From NCBI RefSeq assembly GCF_000686725.1, contig NZ_KK366007.1, forward strand, positions 360,687 to 424,686: a stretch of DNA of 64,000 bases, given 5' to 3'. The translations under genes and the position numbers were made by a program. Below the pieces are notes generated by a model that did not search any database, was not told where the DNA came from, and worked only from the letters and a program-made list of their open reading frames with translations. This stretch comes from Clostridium akagii DSM 12554. Its GTDB lineage: Bacteria; Bacillota; Clostridia; Clostridiales; Clostridiaceae. Below are positions 11,005 through 19,595 of the stretch, piece after piece (within the stretch, counting starts at the first letter, position 1; each line of letters starts with the position of its first letter).

Positions 11005-11018
11005 TGTAAACGCTATAA
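11005..11018 (+). promoter_or_regulatory. cre box in front of the cupin gene
   Basis: TGTAAACGCTATAA matches the cre consensus TGWAANCGNTNWCA at 13 of 14 positions and starts at the predicted +1 of the cupin promoter. It implies CcpA repression by good carbon sources. An imperfect hairpin follows in the leader at about 11034-11062. Confidence 0.65.
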
Positions 11019-11089
11019 GGTATATTGAAATAGCATGCCTCGTAATTATTGCGGGGATGCCTAATTAAAAATGAAGCAGGGGGAAAAAC

Positions 11090-11413
11090 ATGATAGTAAA
11101 AAATGATGAGATTAAGCTTGATGATCTTGGTAAAGGCGTATCTAGGAAGATACTAGCACATGTTACAAATATGATGGCTGTAGAAGTGAACTTTATTAAG
11201 GGGGCAATAGGAGAAATTCATTCCCATGAAAATGAGCAAATTGGTTATATTACAAAGGGAAGTTTCCAAGTAGATATTGATGGAAAAAAAGAAATATTAA
11301 AGGCTGGGGATACTTATTATACTGAACCTAATGTTTTGCATGGTGTTGTGGCACTTGAGGATTCAACAATATTAGATGTATTTATACCCCAAAGAGAAGA
11401 TTTTCTAAAATAA
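11090..11413 (+). CDS. Single-domain cupin protein
   Basis: A 107-residue small beta-barrel protein. The metal-binding cupin motif 1 is visible as GEIHSHENEQIGYITKG (two His, Glu), and motif 2 as DTYYTEPNVLHGV with the last His. Similar proteins include KdgF-type uronate-ring-opening enzymes and uncharacterised sugar-binding cupins. The cre box in its promoter fits a role in carbon metabolism, but the substrate is unknown. It is monocistronic, with GCAGGGGG upstream of the ATG. Confidence 0.8.
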   Translation: MIVKNDEIKLDDLGKGVSRKILAHVTNMMAVEVNFIKGAIGEIHSHENEQIGYITKGSFQVDIDGKKEILKAGDTYYTEPNVLHGVVALEDSTILDVFIPQREDFLK

Positions 11414-11423
11414 ATTTTGGGCT

Positions 11424-11474
11424 AAAGATACTCATTATTATGTGTTTACACATGATAATGAGTATCTTTAGTTA
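11424..11474. terminator. Terminator between cupin and the convergent CBS gene
   Basis: CTAAAGATACTCATTAT pairs perfectly with its inverse at the 3' side over 17 bp, with a further ATGTG/CACAT inside. Only short T tracts flank it on both strands, so it probably serves both converging genes. Confidence 0.65.
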
Positions 11475-11526
11475 ATTTCAATTGTTACTTTTACAGCAAA
11501 CAAATTGTATAATGAAAATTTAGCTG

Positions 11527-11982
11527 TTATAGTATGGATTCAAAAGAACGTCTTATAACGTCTCCACGGCTAATGATTCCAACTAATACGCCGTTATGTT
11601 CAACTGGAAGTTTTTTTATTTTCTTTTCGCCTAAGATAGTAGCAATATTTTCAATGTCATCATCCCAAAGAACTTTGATGACCTTTTGTTTGGCAATTTC
11701 CATAATATTTAAATTTAGTAGTTTTTGTGTTCTTTCAGCAAAGTCATCATCGTCGCCCTTTACTACGGTTATAAAGGCAAAAGTACTAAATACAATATCA
11801 TGGTGTTTGCCAATATGCCTCATGATGTCACCATCACTAACATAAGCCACAATTTCATTACTGTCGTTAACCACAGGAAGACCACTGATATGATATTCCA
11901 TAAATTTTTTTATAACAGAACGTACAGTGTCGTTTTCATTAACTGTATATACTTGTTTAATCATAATTTCATTAGCTTTCAT
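11527..11982 (-). CDS. Tandem CBS-domain protein
   Basis: A 151-residue protein made of two CBS motifs: residues 1-60 (IMIKQVYTVNENDTVRSVIKKF, HISGLPVVND) and about 95-150 (KQKVIKVLWDDDIENIATIL, KKLPVEHNGVLVGIISRGDVIR). CBS pairs bind adenine nucleotides and act as energy or ligand sensors, alone or on partner proteins. The ATG at 11982 has GAGGAGGAT in front. The frame stays open another 24 codons upstream but with no ribosome site. No partner domain is present, so its target is unknown. Confidence 0.85.
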   Translation of the reverse strand: MKANEIMIKQVYTVNENDTVRSVIKKFMEYHISGLPVVNDSNEIVAYVSDGDIMRHIGKHHDIVFSTFAFITVVKGDDDDFAERTQKLLNLNIMEIAKQKVIKVLWDDDIENIATILGEKKIKKLPVEHNGVLVGIISRGDVIRRSFESIL

Positions 11983-12105
11983 AATCATCCTCCTCATTCG
12001 TTTGTTTATTTTCAAAAAATATGTATTATAAAAATACATATTTGAATCGTACAATCATTTCTCAATATTGTCAAGTAAGCTAATATATTTAATTGGTATT
12101 TATGT

Positions 12106-12708
12106 TTATAATTTTGTATTTATAGTTTCATAAATTATTCCATCTATCATTTTAGATATAACAATATTCATTTCTTTATTCAAATTTAGTGATCCATCAT
12201 AAAGGCACCAATTGTAAATTACTCCTCGTGCAGCTATAAATAATATTCTACATATTTCAATTGACGATGATTCTTTTATTAAATCTCCATTATTTTTCCA
12301 ATATTCTATTATATCTACAAGAATTTGTTGCATGGCACGCCCATCAGTAATAAACATTTTATTATCTGGATTATAAAGATTTTTTACCATATCGATTCCG
12401 TTGTTAATATTAAAACTAGCATATGCATCAAAAAATTCTATAATCTGATCTTTTAAAGTTGAACATTTGAGTTTTCCAGCAACTTCTTTAAGAAAATACT
12501 CGTCACCTTTTTTATAGATTTCACGTATGAGTTCAAACTTTGATTTAAAATAGTAGTAATAGGTACCAACAGAAACACCGGCAGCCTTAGAAATTTGTTC
12601 TACAGTTATATTGTCATAGCCACGTTTTATTATGAGTTTAACACCGTTTTTGTATATTTTATTCTTAGTTTTTTCAGCTTGCTTGCTGCGACTTGTTATT
12701 TTAGTCAT
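12106..12708 (-). CDS. TetR-family transcriptional regulator
   Basis: A 200-residue TetR protein. Its helix-turn-helix is VEQISKAAGVSVGTYYYYFKSK near residues 35-55, and the C-terminal domain is variable. The ATG at 12708 follows AAGGGTGGG; an in-frame ATG at 12723 has no such site. It lies downstream of the enoate reductase gene on the same strand, 220 bases away, with a large inverted repeat between. It may regulate that enzyme, but this rests only on proximity. Confidence 0.82.
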   Translation of the reverse strand: MTKITSRSKQAEKTKNKIYKNGVKLIIKRGYDNITVEQISKAAGVSVGTYYYYFKSKFELIREIYKKGDEYFLKEVAGKLKCSTLKDQIIEFFDAYASFNINNGIDMVKNLYNPDNKMFITDGRAMQQILVDIIEYWKNNGDLIKESSSIEICRILFIAARGVIYNWCLYDGSLNLNKEMNIVISKMIDGIIYETINTKL

Positions 12709-12768
12709 AAACCCACCCTTCATCCAGCTAAAAGTTAAGAGAGGAGAGTTAAAAGTTTTTATAATTAT

Positions 12769-12813
12769 GGGTAATGATAATAGATTTGAGAAACAAATGC
12801 ATTATCATTACCC
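12769..12813. repeat. 45-bp inverted repeat between enoate reductase and tetR
   Basis: GGGTAATGATAAT (12769-12781) and its exact inverse complement (12801-12813), with an inner ATTTG/CAAAT pair. There is no T run on the minus strand, where flanking genes are read. It may be an operator, a processing hairpin, or part of a dispersed repeat. Confidence 0.6.
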
Positions 12814-12822
12814 TTTAATTAA

Positions 12823-12866
12823 TTTTTCTGCTTTCGGCAGAAAAATCTTCCTTAACTTATCACTTG
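12823..12866. repeat. Dispersed hairpin repeat, copy 1
   Basis: TTTTTCTGC (12823-12831) pairs with GCAGAAAAA (12837-12845) and is followed by CTTCCTTAACTTATCACTT. The latter resembles the right arm of the palindrome at 51979-52033 (TTTCCTTAACTTGTCACT), and a third related hairpin lies at 19548-19590. Confidence 0.5.
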
Positions 12867-12928
12867 CCAATTGTCACTATAAGTCTATCTAGTAGTTTCT
12901 GTTTACCATGATAAACTATAATAGTTAG

Positions 12929-14923
12929 TTAAATATTCGATGCCACTTCATAAGCGTCCCATATTGCGTACATTATATTTGAAACCTTCCGAGCATCACC
13001 TAAAATATGAATGTCTAATGCTTCGGATTCTAATTCCTTATAAAGATTATTTTCAGAAGTATAACCAACAGCAAGAACTATACTGTCTGCTTTTATTTCC
13101 GTTGTACTTCCATTAGCTTCTATAAGTACACCATTTTCTGTGGTTTTTAAAACCTTAGTGGAAGTAAGAACTTTTACACCGGTATATGGCACTAATTTTT
13201 CAAGCATATCTGAATTTGCTGAACATAGTGGTCCATTAAGTGCCAAAAGTTTATTTTGTACTTCTACAATAGTTACATTTTTATTCTCTTTAGCTAGACA
13301 AATAGCAAGTTCGCAGCCAACTAGGCCACCACCAATAACTACCACATCATTACCTGAATTTACTTGCTTAAGTAAAACCTGTTCAGCGGTATATACTTTA
13401 CTGTTGTCTCCAAGATTAAATATTTTAGGTTTTGAACCGGTTGATATAATTACAGTATCAGCACCACTATTTTTAATAGTTTCCTTTGTTACTTCAGTGC
13501 TTAGTTTTATTTCTACTTTTAAGTCTTTAAGAGTAGCTTCATACCAAGCAATTAATGCATGGTCATCTTCTTTAAAGTCAGGTGCTCCTCCAGGTATTAA
13601 GTTTCCACCTAAATGTGAGCTCTTTTCATAAATAACAGGTGAGTGACCACGAAGAGCAAGAACTCTTGCAGCTTCCATACCAGCAACGCCACCGCCAGCA
13701 ATAAGAACTTTTTTCTTATTAATTGAAGGTTTAAGTTCAAATTCTTTTTCTCTGCAAGCTGCTGGATTTACTGCACAATTAAGAGCAGAATAGTGTTGAA
13801 TACGCCCCATACATCCTTCTTGGCATGAAAGACAAGGTCTTATTAATTCTAAATTACCACTATGGAGTTTATTTACATAATTTTCATCTGCAAGTAATGG
13901 ACGACCTAGACTTATAATATCGCAGGCACCATCATTTATAGCACTTAAAGCAAGATCTGGGTTATCCATACGACCAGCACATATAACTGGAACATTAACG
14001 GAATCCTTTACTATTTTAGCGAAGGGAATATAAAGTCCTTTTTTTTGATACATTGGAGGATGACTCCACCACCATGAATCGTATGAACCTGCATCAACGT
14101 CAAGTGCATCGTATCCATAATCTACAAGAAGTTTTGCAGCTTCTATTCCTTCAGGAATATCTCTGCCTTTTTCTTCAAATTCTTCACCAGGAAGGGCACC
14201 TTCACGCCAATCTTTAATAAAGCTTTTAAGACTATATCTTAGTGTTACAGGGAAGTCTTCTCCACATCTTTTTTTTATCTCTTCAACAATTTCTTTTGCA
14301 AATCTTAGACGGTTTTCAAGGCATCCACCATATTCATCAGTACGATGGTTGAAGAAGGAAATAGCAAATTGATCAAGAAGGTATCCTTCATGTACAGCAT
14401 GTATTTGAGTACCATCAAAGCCTGCACGTTTTGAATTGTAAGCGGCATCTCCAAATTTTTTAACAATTATATGTATTTCATCAATAGTTAACTCTCTACA
14501 GGTTTTATCAAGCCAACGGTGAGGAATAGGAGAAGGTGCTACAGCTTCATGCTCTCCAAGATTAGTAGGAATTGTAACTCGTCCAAAACCTGCACTCATT
14601 TGTAAAAAAATCTTTGCATCATAGGCGTGTATTTTTTCAGTCATTTCACGTGCAGTACGAATAAATTGTACTGGATTAAAGGTTGCAGAAGGAACATTTG
14701 GAAATCCATGTTGCTCAACTTCTTCATCAACAAAGGTAACACCGGTAATTACAAGACCAACTCCACCACGAGCACGAGCTGTATAATATTCTATACCTCT
14801 GTCATTGAAACCACCATCTGAATCTGACAAACCAAGAGGTCCCATAGGAGCCATGGCAAAACGATTTTTTATTTCAAGGGATCCTATTTTTATTGGCTGA
14901 AATAGTTTATTGTATTTATACAT
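12929..14923 (-). CDS. enr: 2-enoate reductase / 2,4-dienoyl-CoA reductase-like flavoenzyme
   Basis: A 664-residue old-yellow-enzyme-type oxidoreductase. Residues 1-350 form the FMN-binding TIM barrel (NRFAMAPMGPLGLSDSDGG, HAVHEGYLLDQF). Near residues 357-376 a C-x2-C-x3-C-x11-C motif binds a 4Fe-4S cluster. The C-terminal half is an FAD/NAD(P)-binding module with GGGVAGMEAARVLALRGH and VIGGGLVGCELA. Length and start agree with clostridial 2-enoate reductases, which reduce alpha,beta-unsaturated carboxylates in amino-acid fermentation; bile-acid BaiCD/H-type enzymes share the architecture. AAAGGAGG precedes the ATG. It is monocistronic or followed by tetR. Confidence 0.8.
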   Translation of the reverse strand: MYKYNKLFQPIKIGSLEIKNRFAMAPMGPLGLSDSDGGFNDRGIEYYTARARGGVGLVITGVTFVDEEVEQHGFPNVPSATFNPVQFIRTAREMTEKIHAYDAKIFLQMSAGFGRVTIPTNLGEHEAVAPSPIPHRWLDKTCRELTIDEIHIIVKKFGDAAYNSKRAGFDGTQIHAVHEGYLLDQFAISFFNHRTDEYGGCLENRLRFAKEIVEEIKKRCGEDFPVTLRYSLKSFIKDWREGALPGEEFEEKGRDIPEGIEAAKLLVDYGYDALDVDAGSYDSWWWSHPPMYQKKGLYIPFAKIVKDSVNVPVICAGRMDNPDLALSAINDGACDIISLGRPLLADENYVNKLHSGNLELIRPCLSCQEGCMGRIQHYSALNCAVNPAACREKEFELKPSINKKKVLIAGGGVAGMEAARVLALRGHSPVIYEKSSHLGGNLIPGGAPDFKEDDHALIAWYEATLKDLKVEIKLSTEVTKETIKNSGADTVIISTGSKPKIFNLGDNSKVYTAEQVLLKQVNSGNDVVVIGGGLVGCELAICLAKENKNVTIVEVQNKLLALNGPLCSANSDMLEKLVPYTGVKVLTSTKVLKTTENGVLIEANGSTTEIKADSIVLAVGYTSENNLYKELESEALDIHILGDARKVSNIMYAIWDAYEVASNI

Positions 14924-15254
14924 TAAAAATTCCTCCTTTTATCTAATGGGTTCAGTGAATCCATTAAGTTAATTTTATACACTATCAGGTTATAAGTCAA
15001 ATTCATTTTTAGTTAGGTATTCATTTTTTATAGCAATACAAAACATGGAAAATATATATATTAATATTGAAATTAAGATACATTTGTATTATAATATAGT
15101 TACAAACAGTAAATGTATTACTTGAATGTAAACATTTACAATAAACATTCAGCCCAATGTTTTAGGAAACTAAAGATGTATGGTGGCAAATTATTTTTAC
15201 TAAGAAAATAATTTAGTCATAATATTATTAAAATAAATCAGGGGGAATGATGTT
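14924..15254. other. Intergenic region between divergent enoate reductase and GH9 cellulase genes
   Basis: This 331-bp AT-rich stretch holds the ribosome site of the enoate reductase, the cellulase promoter and a leader of about 150 bases. I see no small gene. In the leader lies TGTAAA-CA-TTTACA (15127-15140), a short inverted repeat that could be an operator. Confidence 0.5.
15067..15095 (+). promoter_or_regulatory. Promoter of the GH9 cellulase
   Basis: TTGAAA (15067-15072), 17-base spacer, TATAAT (15090-15095), giving a long 5' leader of about 150 bases before the ATG at 15255. Confidence 0.65.
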
Positions 15255-17216
15255 ATGTTTAAAAGGAAATTTAAAAATCTATGTTTATCATCTCTAATGG
15301 GTATGGCTGTATCAGTGCCGGTACTATCATCTAAAACAACAAAAACTATTATAGGAACTAGTAGTACAAGTTATAATTATGGAGAGGCACTACAAAAATC
15401 ACTTATGTTTTATGAGTTTCAATGTTCGGGTAAACTTACAGCATCTACTAGAAGGGACAATTGGCGTGGGGATTCAGGATTATTAGACGGAGCTGATTCA
15501 GCCATTGATCTTACCGGTGGGTATTATGATGCTGGAGATAATGTGAAATTTAATCTTCCTATGGCTTATTCTATAGCCATGCTTTCATGGTCTGTTTATG
15601 AAAATAAAGCTGATTACGTAAAAAGTGGACAACTCCAATATATTGTTAATGATATTAGATGGGCTGCAGATTATATCATGAAATGTCATCCATCAAGTAA
15701 TGTATATTATTATCAAGTAGGGGATGGAGGTCTTGATCATGCATGGTGGGGTCCCTCAGAAGTAATGCAGATGAGTAGACCTTCATACAAGGTAGATTTA
15801 AGTAGTCCAGGATCTACTGTTGTTGGTGAGGCAGCAGCGGCACTTGCATCTACTGCATTGATACTTAAAGATAGCGATGCTTCATATTCTGCAAAATGTC
15901 TAAAACACGCAGAAGATTTATTTAATTTTGCAGATACAACTAAAAGTGATGTTGGGTATCAAGCTGCAAATGGATATTATAATTCTTGGAGTGGTTTTTA
16001 TGATGAACTTTCCTGGGCAGCTGTATGGTTATATTTAGCAACAAATGATTCTTCATATTTAAATAAAGCGGAATCCTACGTTGCAAATTGGGCTGTAGAA
16101 AATCAGACTACCACTATTGCATATAAATGGGCACATAATTGGGATGATGTACATTATGGTGCACAACTGCTTTTAGCTAGAATTACAAATAAACAAATTT
16201 ATAAAGACTCTGTAGAGAGAAATCTGGATTTTTGGACTACAGGTTACAATGGTGAAAAAATAAGTTATACACCAAAGGGCCTTGCTTGGCTACAACAATG
16301 GGGATCATTAAGATATGCCACAACTATGGGTTTTCTAGCAGATGTATATTCAGAATATTCTGGTTGTACTCAGTCAAAGGTTCAAAACTATAAAAATTTC
16401 GCGAAAAGTCAGATTGATTATGCACTTGGCAGCACGGGAACAAGTTTTGTAGTTGGTTTCGGGGTAAATTCACCTAAACATCCTCATCACAGAACTGCCG
16501 AAAGTTCTTGGAGCGATCAGCAAACAGTACCTACTTATAGTCGCCATACACTTTATGGAGCATTAGTTGGAGGACCAGATATAACAGATGCATATACGGA
16601 TGAAGTTTCTAATTACACACAAAATGAACCAGCTTGCGATTATAATGCAGGATTTACTGGATTATTAGTTAGAATGTACCACAATTATGGAGGAAACCCC
16701 ATAGCTAATTTTAACGCTGTCGAGACTCCAACAAATGACGAATTCTTTGTCGAGGCAGGCGTTAATGCTAGTGGGACAAACTTTGTAGAGATTAAAGCAG
16801 TAATTAATAATAAGTCTGGATGGCCAGCTAGAATGGGGGACAAGCTTTCTTTTAAGTATTTTATTGATATTAGTGAACTTGTTAAGGCAGGGTATAGTTC
16901 AAAGGATGTTACCCTAAGTTTAAATTATAATCAAGGAGGGGTTGTATCAGGATTAATACCTTGGAATGCTACTAAAAATATTTATTACGTAAATGTAGAC
17001 TTTACTGGGACTAAAATTTATCCAGGCGGACAGTCAGCCTATAAAAAAGAAATTCAATTTAGAATGTCTGCACCACAAAATGTTAATGTATGGGATAATT
17101 CAAACGATTTTTCTTATATTGGTATTAATGTAACCCCAGGAGGTCAACCTGTTTTAGCAGCTAATATACCTGTATATAATAATGGCACAAAGGTTTATGG
17201 AAATGAACCTAGCTAG
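15255..17216 (+). CDS. Secreted endoglucanase, GH9 with C-terminal CBM3c
   Basis: A 653-residue cellulase. Residues 1-26 are a Sec signal peptide (FKRKFK then a hydrophobic stretch). The GH9 catalytic domain spans about 36-480: [17 protein letters not shown], the catalytic-base region [11 protein letters not shown] (D92, D95), HHRTAESSW, and the proton donor E458 in [11 protein letters not shown]. Residues about 495-650 form a family 3c cellulose-binding module ([30 protein letters not shown]), which in this class feeds single chains into the catalytic cleft for processive hydrolysis. The chain ends at VYGNEPS, where cellulosomal relatives continue into a dockerin. No dockerin or second CBM is seen. 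Confidence 0.92.
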   Translation: MFKRKFKNLCLSSLMGMAVSVPVLSSKTTKTIIGTSSTSYNYGEALQKSLMFYEFQCSGKLTASTRRDNWRGDSGLLDGADSAIDLTGGYYDAGDNVKFNLPMAYSIAMLSWSVYENKADYVKSGQLQYIVNDIRWAADYIMKCHPSSNVYYYQVGDGGLDHAWWGPSEVMQMSRPSYKVDLSSPGSTVVGEAAAALASTALILKDSDASYSAKCLKHAEDLFNFADTTKSDVGYQAANGYYNSWSGFYDELSWAAVWLYLATNDSSYLNKAESYVANWAVENQTTTIAYKWAHNWDDVHYGAQLLLARITNKQIYKDSVERNLDFWTTGYNGEKISYTPKGLAWLQQWGSLRYATTMGFLADVYSEYSGCTQSKVQNYKNFAKSQIDYALGSTGTSFVVGFGVNSPKHPHHRTAESSWSDQQTVPTYSRHTLYGALVGGPDITDAYTDEVSNYTQNEPACDYNAGFTGLLVRMYHNYGGNPIANFNAVETPTNDEFFVEAGVNASGTNFVEIKAVINNKSGWPARMGDKLSFKYFIDISELVKAGYSSKDVTLSLNYNQGGVVSGLIPWNATKNIYYVNVDFTGTKIYPGGQSAYKKEIQFRMSAPQNVNVWDNSNDFSYIGINVTPGGQPVLAANIPVYNNGTKVYGNEPS

Positions 17217-17391
17217 GATATGTTTTTACAAATACAACAGGCTATGGACTATATTTCGGGTTTTGCTCCAGCACTAGCAGGAATAAAAAAATATTATGGT
17301 CAAAATGAAATACGAGAAAATATTTCTAATTTATAATTTTTATGTTTTAGTGTATACTTATAAAGTACTCAAATATATGTTAAAACTTAAT
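17217..17391 (+). other. Region after the cellulase stop codon, no recognised gene
   Basis: In frame with the cellulase, the 39 codons after its TAG stay open to TAA at about 17336 (MDYISGFAPALAGIKKYYGQ is part of the reading). The segment lacks the duplicated calcium-binding loops of a dockerin and I do not recognise it. It may be a decayed downstream gene or chance. No clear terminator for the cellulase was found. A possible TATACT -10 box at 17353-17358 could serve the queuosine operon. Confidence 0.35.
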
Positions 17392-17431
17392 AGACAGTTC
17401 GTAAGCTTCCTGTCGTTAAAAAAAACTAGGC
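17392..17431 (+). ncRNA. preQ1-I riboswitch aptamer
   Basis: GACAG-TTCGTAAGCTTC-CTGTC followed by an A-rich strand and AACTAGG has the layout of class I preQ1 aptamers: stem P1, a C/T-rich loop, and an A-rich tail ending in the pairing segment of the pseudoknot. It stands directly upstream of queD-queE and of a terminator at 17473, so ligand binding should favour termination. Confidence 0.85.
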
Positions 17432-17472
17432 AATTTCATATGGTATATAGTGGAAATGATATACGGATTATT

Positions 17473-17495
17473 AAGGCGCTTTAGCGCCTTTTTTG
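17473..17495 (+). terminator. Riboswitch expression-platform terminator
   Basis: AAGGCGC-TTTA-GCGCCTT followed by TTTTT, between the preQ1 aptamer and queD. Confidence 0.88.
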
Positions 17496-17523
17496 TATTC
17501 AAAATATAAAGTTGGAGGAATAT

Positions 17524-17955
17524 ATGTTTATTTTAAAAAGTGAAATAGGGTTTGATTCTGCACATTATCTAAGTGGATATGAGGGTAAATGTGGGAATAT
17601 ACATGGACACAGATATAGATTAATTGCAAAGGTTAAAGGCACAAAATTAAAAGAAATAGGAAAGGATCGTGCAATGGTGGAGGACTTTAGTTTTATTAAA
17701 TTAGCTCTAAAAGAAATCCATGATTTGTTTGACCATAAACTTATTATAGAAGATGATGCAACTGGAAGAGACTTAATAAATCGCTTAAAAGGTACACCAC
17801 AACAGTTTGAATGTTTACTGGTTTCTTACAGGCCAACGGCAGAGGAAATGTCTAGGGAAATATTTAATATTATAAAGAAAAAAGTTATAAATATTTATGA
17901 GGTTGAGCTTTTTGAAACGCCTTCCAATAGCTGTATTTATAGAGAGGAAGATTAA
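17524..17955 (+). CDS. queD: 6-carboxy-5,6,7,8-tetrahydropterin synthase QueD
   Basis: A 143-residue enzyme of the 7-deazaguanine (queuosine) pathway, converting dihydroneopterin triphosphate to 6-carboxytetrahydropterin. Zinc ligands are H14 (FDSAHYL), H27 and H29 (HGHRYR), and the catalytic cysteine is C23 (GKCGNIHGH). The ATG at 17524 has GGAGG five bases upstream; the frame opens at a TTG four codons earlier, inside that site. It is directly followed by queE with no gap, and both lie behind the preQ1 riboswitch. Confidence 0.93.
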   Translation: MFILKSEIGFDSAHYLSGYEGKCGNIHGHRYRLIAKVKGTKLKEIGKDRAMVEDFSFIKLALKEIHDLFDHKLIIEDDATGRDLINRLKGTPQQFECLLVSYRPTAEEMSREIFNIIKKKVINIYEVELFETPSNSCIYREED

Positions 17956-18627
17956 ATGAAATATAATGTAATAGAACGATTTTTATCCATAGATGGGGAA
18001 GGTCCAACTGCCGGAGAAATTGCTACTTTCATAAGATTTGGAGGTTGTAATCTTGCCTGTGATTGGTGTGATACTGCATATTCAATTCCAAAGACAATAA
18101 AAGGTGAAGCGTTAAGTAAAGAGGATATATATAATTTCATAAAGGAAAATGGAGCTAAAAATGTAACACTTACGGGGGGAGAGCCATTAATTCAAAGTGA
18201 AATAGAGGAATTGATATATTTTTTAGCTAAGGATTTAAATCTTCTAATTCATATAGAAACTAATGGTTCAGTGCCATTTTATAAATTTGAAAAGATAAGG
18301 GATTTGAATAATGTAAGTTTTGTAGTAGACTATAAACTTCCAAGCAGTAAGATGGAAAAAAATATGGATATGATGAATTTTAAGTTGCTAAAGTCAAAAG
18401 ATGTATGCAAATTTGTAATTGGCTCAACTGACGATTTAGAAAGGGCTAAGGTGATTTTAGAAGATTATAAATTGCCAGGGAAATGTTTAGTGTATTTTAG
18501 TCCAATAGTTACAACTATAAATCCAGTAGTTATTGTTGAATTTATGAAAAAACATAAACTGAATAACGTAAGAATTCAAATTCAATTGCACAAAATAATT
18601 TGGACGCCTGATACAAGAGCTGTTTAA
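17956..18627 (+). CDS. queE: 7-carboxy-7-deazaguanine synthase QueE (radical SAM)
   Basis: A 223-residue radical-SAM enzyme that contracts the pterin ring to 7-carboxy-7-deazaguanine. The 4Fe-4S ligands are C31, C35 and C38 (GGCNLACDWCD); SIDGEGPTAG near the N-terminus and TGGEPL (SAM-binding GGE) are family motifs. The ATG follows the queD stop immediately, indicating translational coupling. QueC and QueF, the next steps, are not in this window. Confidence 0.93.
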   Translation: MKYNVIERFLSIDGEGPTAGEIATFIRFGGCNLACDWCDTAYSIPKTIKGEALSKEDIYNFIKENGAKNVTLTGGEPLIQSEIEELIYFLAKDLNLLIHIETNGSVPFYKFEKIRDLNNVSFVVDYKLPSSKMEKNMDMMNFKLLKSKDVCKFVIGSTDDLERAKVILEDYKLPGKCLVYFSPIVTTINPVVIVEFMKKHKLNNVRIQIQLHKIIWTPDTRAV

Positions 18628-18796
18628 TTAAGTTAAGAGTATGTTCACCGTGATATACAAAGATTATCACAATATTCCTAAATAAATGTAAAAAAGAGTT
18701 ATATTATATTGAATGGTATATATTTAATGATTATACTTAATTATTAATATCCATATTGTATGCATATTAATAAAATTTAGGGATGGGGATAGTTTT

Positions 18797-19484
18797 ATGC
18801 TTAATACTAATAGGGTAAAAAATAAGGTTGTCAATAAGAAAAATATAATTATATTTTTCAGTTTAATTATAATTATAACTTTGACTACTGTATTTGTTTT
18901 TAATAACAGGACTGGAAATAATAATATAAAAAAGAATGTAGGTACGAGGAATAAAAACAATAAAAAAATTGCGATTAATAAAAGAAAGGGCCAAGTATCT
19001 AAAAAAAATGCGCAAATCTTACCAGGAGGGGAAGTTGCACCATGGAACATTAAGAGAACTGATGGTAGGAAGATGGCTTATCTAACTTTTGATGATGGTC
19101 AATCTATCAATACTACTGGAATACTGCAAGTTTTAGATAAAAATAATATAAAGGCTAATTTTTTCATAACTGGTTAGATTTCCAGGAGGATCATCTGAGC
19201 CTCCTGGTCAAAAAGGTAAATTAGCACCTTTTAGGGATGCAGCTGCGAAGGCTGGTTATAGATATTTGGATTGGAATGATGAAACTGCTGATGCAGAGGA
19301 GCCACATGTCAGTGACCCAAGCGTATCATATTTATTAGAAAACCTTAAAAAATACACTGCAGGTAGCAATGTGGTAGTAGTATTAATGCATGATGCTGGT
19401 GCAAAAAAAAATACAGTACTAGCACTTGTGCAGGTAATTGATTATTTGAAATCGAAAGGTTTTAGCTTTGATGTAATAAAGTGA
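18797..19484 (+). pseudogene. Polysaccharide deacetylase (NodB fold), internally deleted
   Basis: The first part (18797-19177) encodes a membrane anchor (hydrophobic residues about 17-37), a basic linker and the NodB start AYLTFDDGQS ... NNIKANFFITG, then a stop. Reading resumes in another frame at 19173 with RFPGGSSEPPG and continues to the normal C-terminus VVVVLMHDAG ... KGFSFDVIK (stop at 19484). In intact relatives some 60 residues lie between these blocks, including the HxxxH zinc motif. The gene has therefore lost its metal site and its frame, and cannot make active peptidoglycan or chitin deacetylase. Confidence 0.85.
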
Positions 19485-19506
19485 AACTTTAACTAAAATT
19501 ATATAT

Positions 19507-19546
19507 AAAAAAAGTAGGTAGATTGTACTGCAAATCTACCTACTTT
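19507..19546 (-). terminator. Terminator of the DEAD-box helicase pair
   Basis: AAGTAGGTAGATT (19512-19524) pairs with AATCTACCTACTT (19533-19545). The seven A residues at 19507-19513 give the U tract on the minus strand. Confidence 0.85.
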
Positions 19547-19547
19547 C

Positions 19548-19590
19548 AAGCTTTTCCTGCCTCAGGCAGAAAAAGCTTCGTTAACTTGTA
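19548..19590. repeat. Dispersed hairpin repeat, copy 2
   Basis: AAGCTTTTCCTGCC (19548-19561) pairs with GGCAGAAAAAGCTT (19565-19578) with one mismatch, followed by CGTTAACTTGTAAC. It resembles the CTGC..GCAG hairpin plus TTAACTT tail at 12823-12866. Confidence 0.45.
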
Positions 19591-19595
19591 ACATG

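Noticed and set aside
11534-12045. Plus-strand open frames opposite the CBS-domain gene
   Set aside because: They are antisense shadows; the minus-strand frame has conserved CBS motifs and a GAGGAGGAT site.
17217-17340. Dockerin or second binding module behind the cellulase stop
   Set aside because: All three frames were read; none shows the duplicated DxNxDGxxN calcium loops of a dockerin or a carbohydrate-binding module.
17296-17484. A 62-codon plus-strand open frame before queD
   Set aside because: It has no ribosome binding site and runs through the preQ1 aptamer and the terminator stem, which explain the sequence better.
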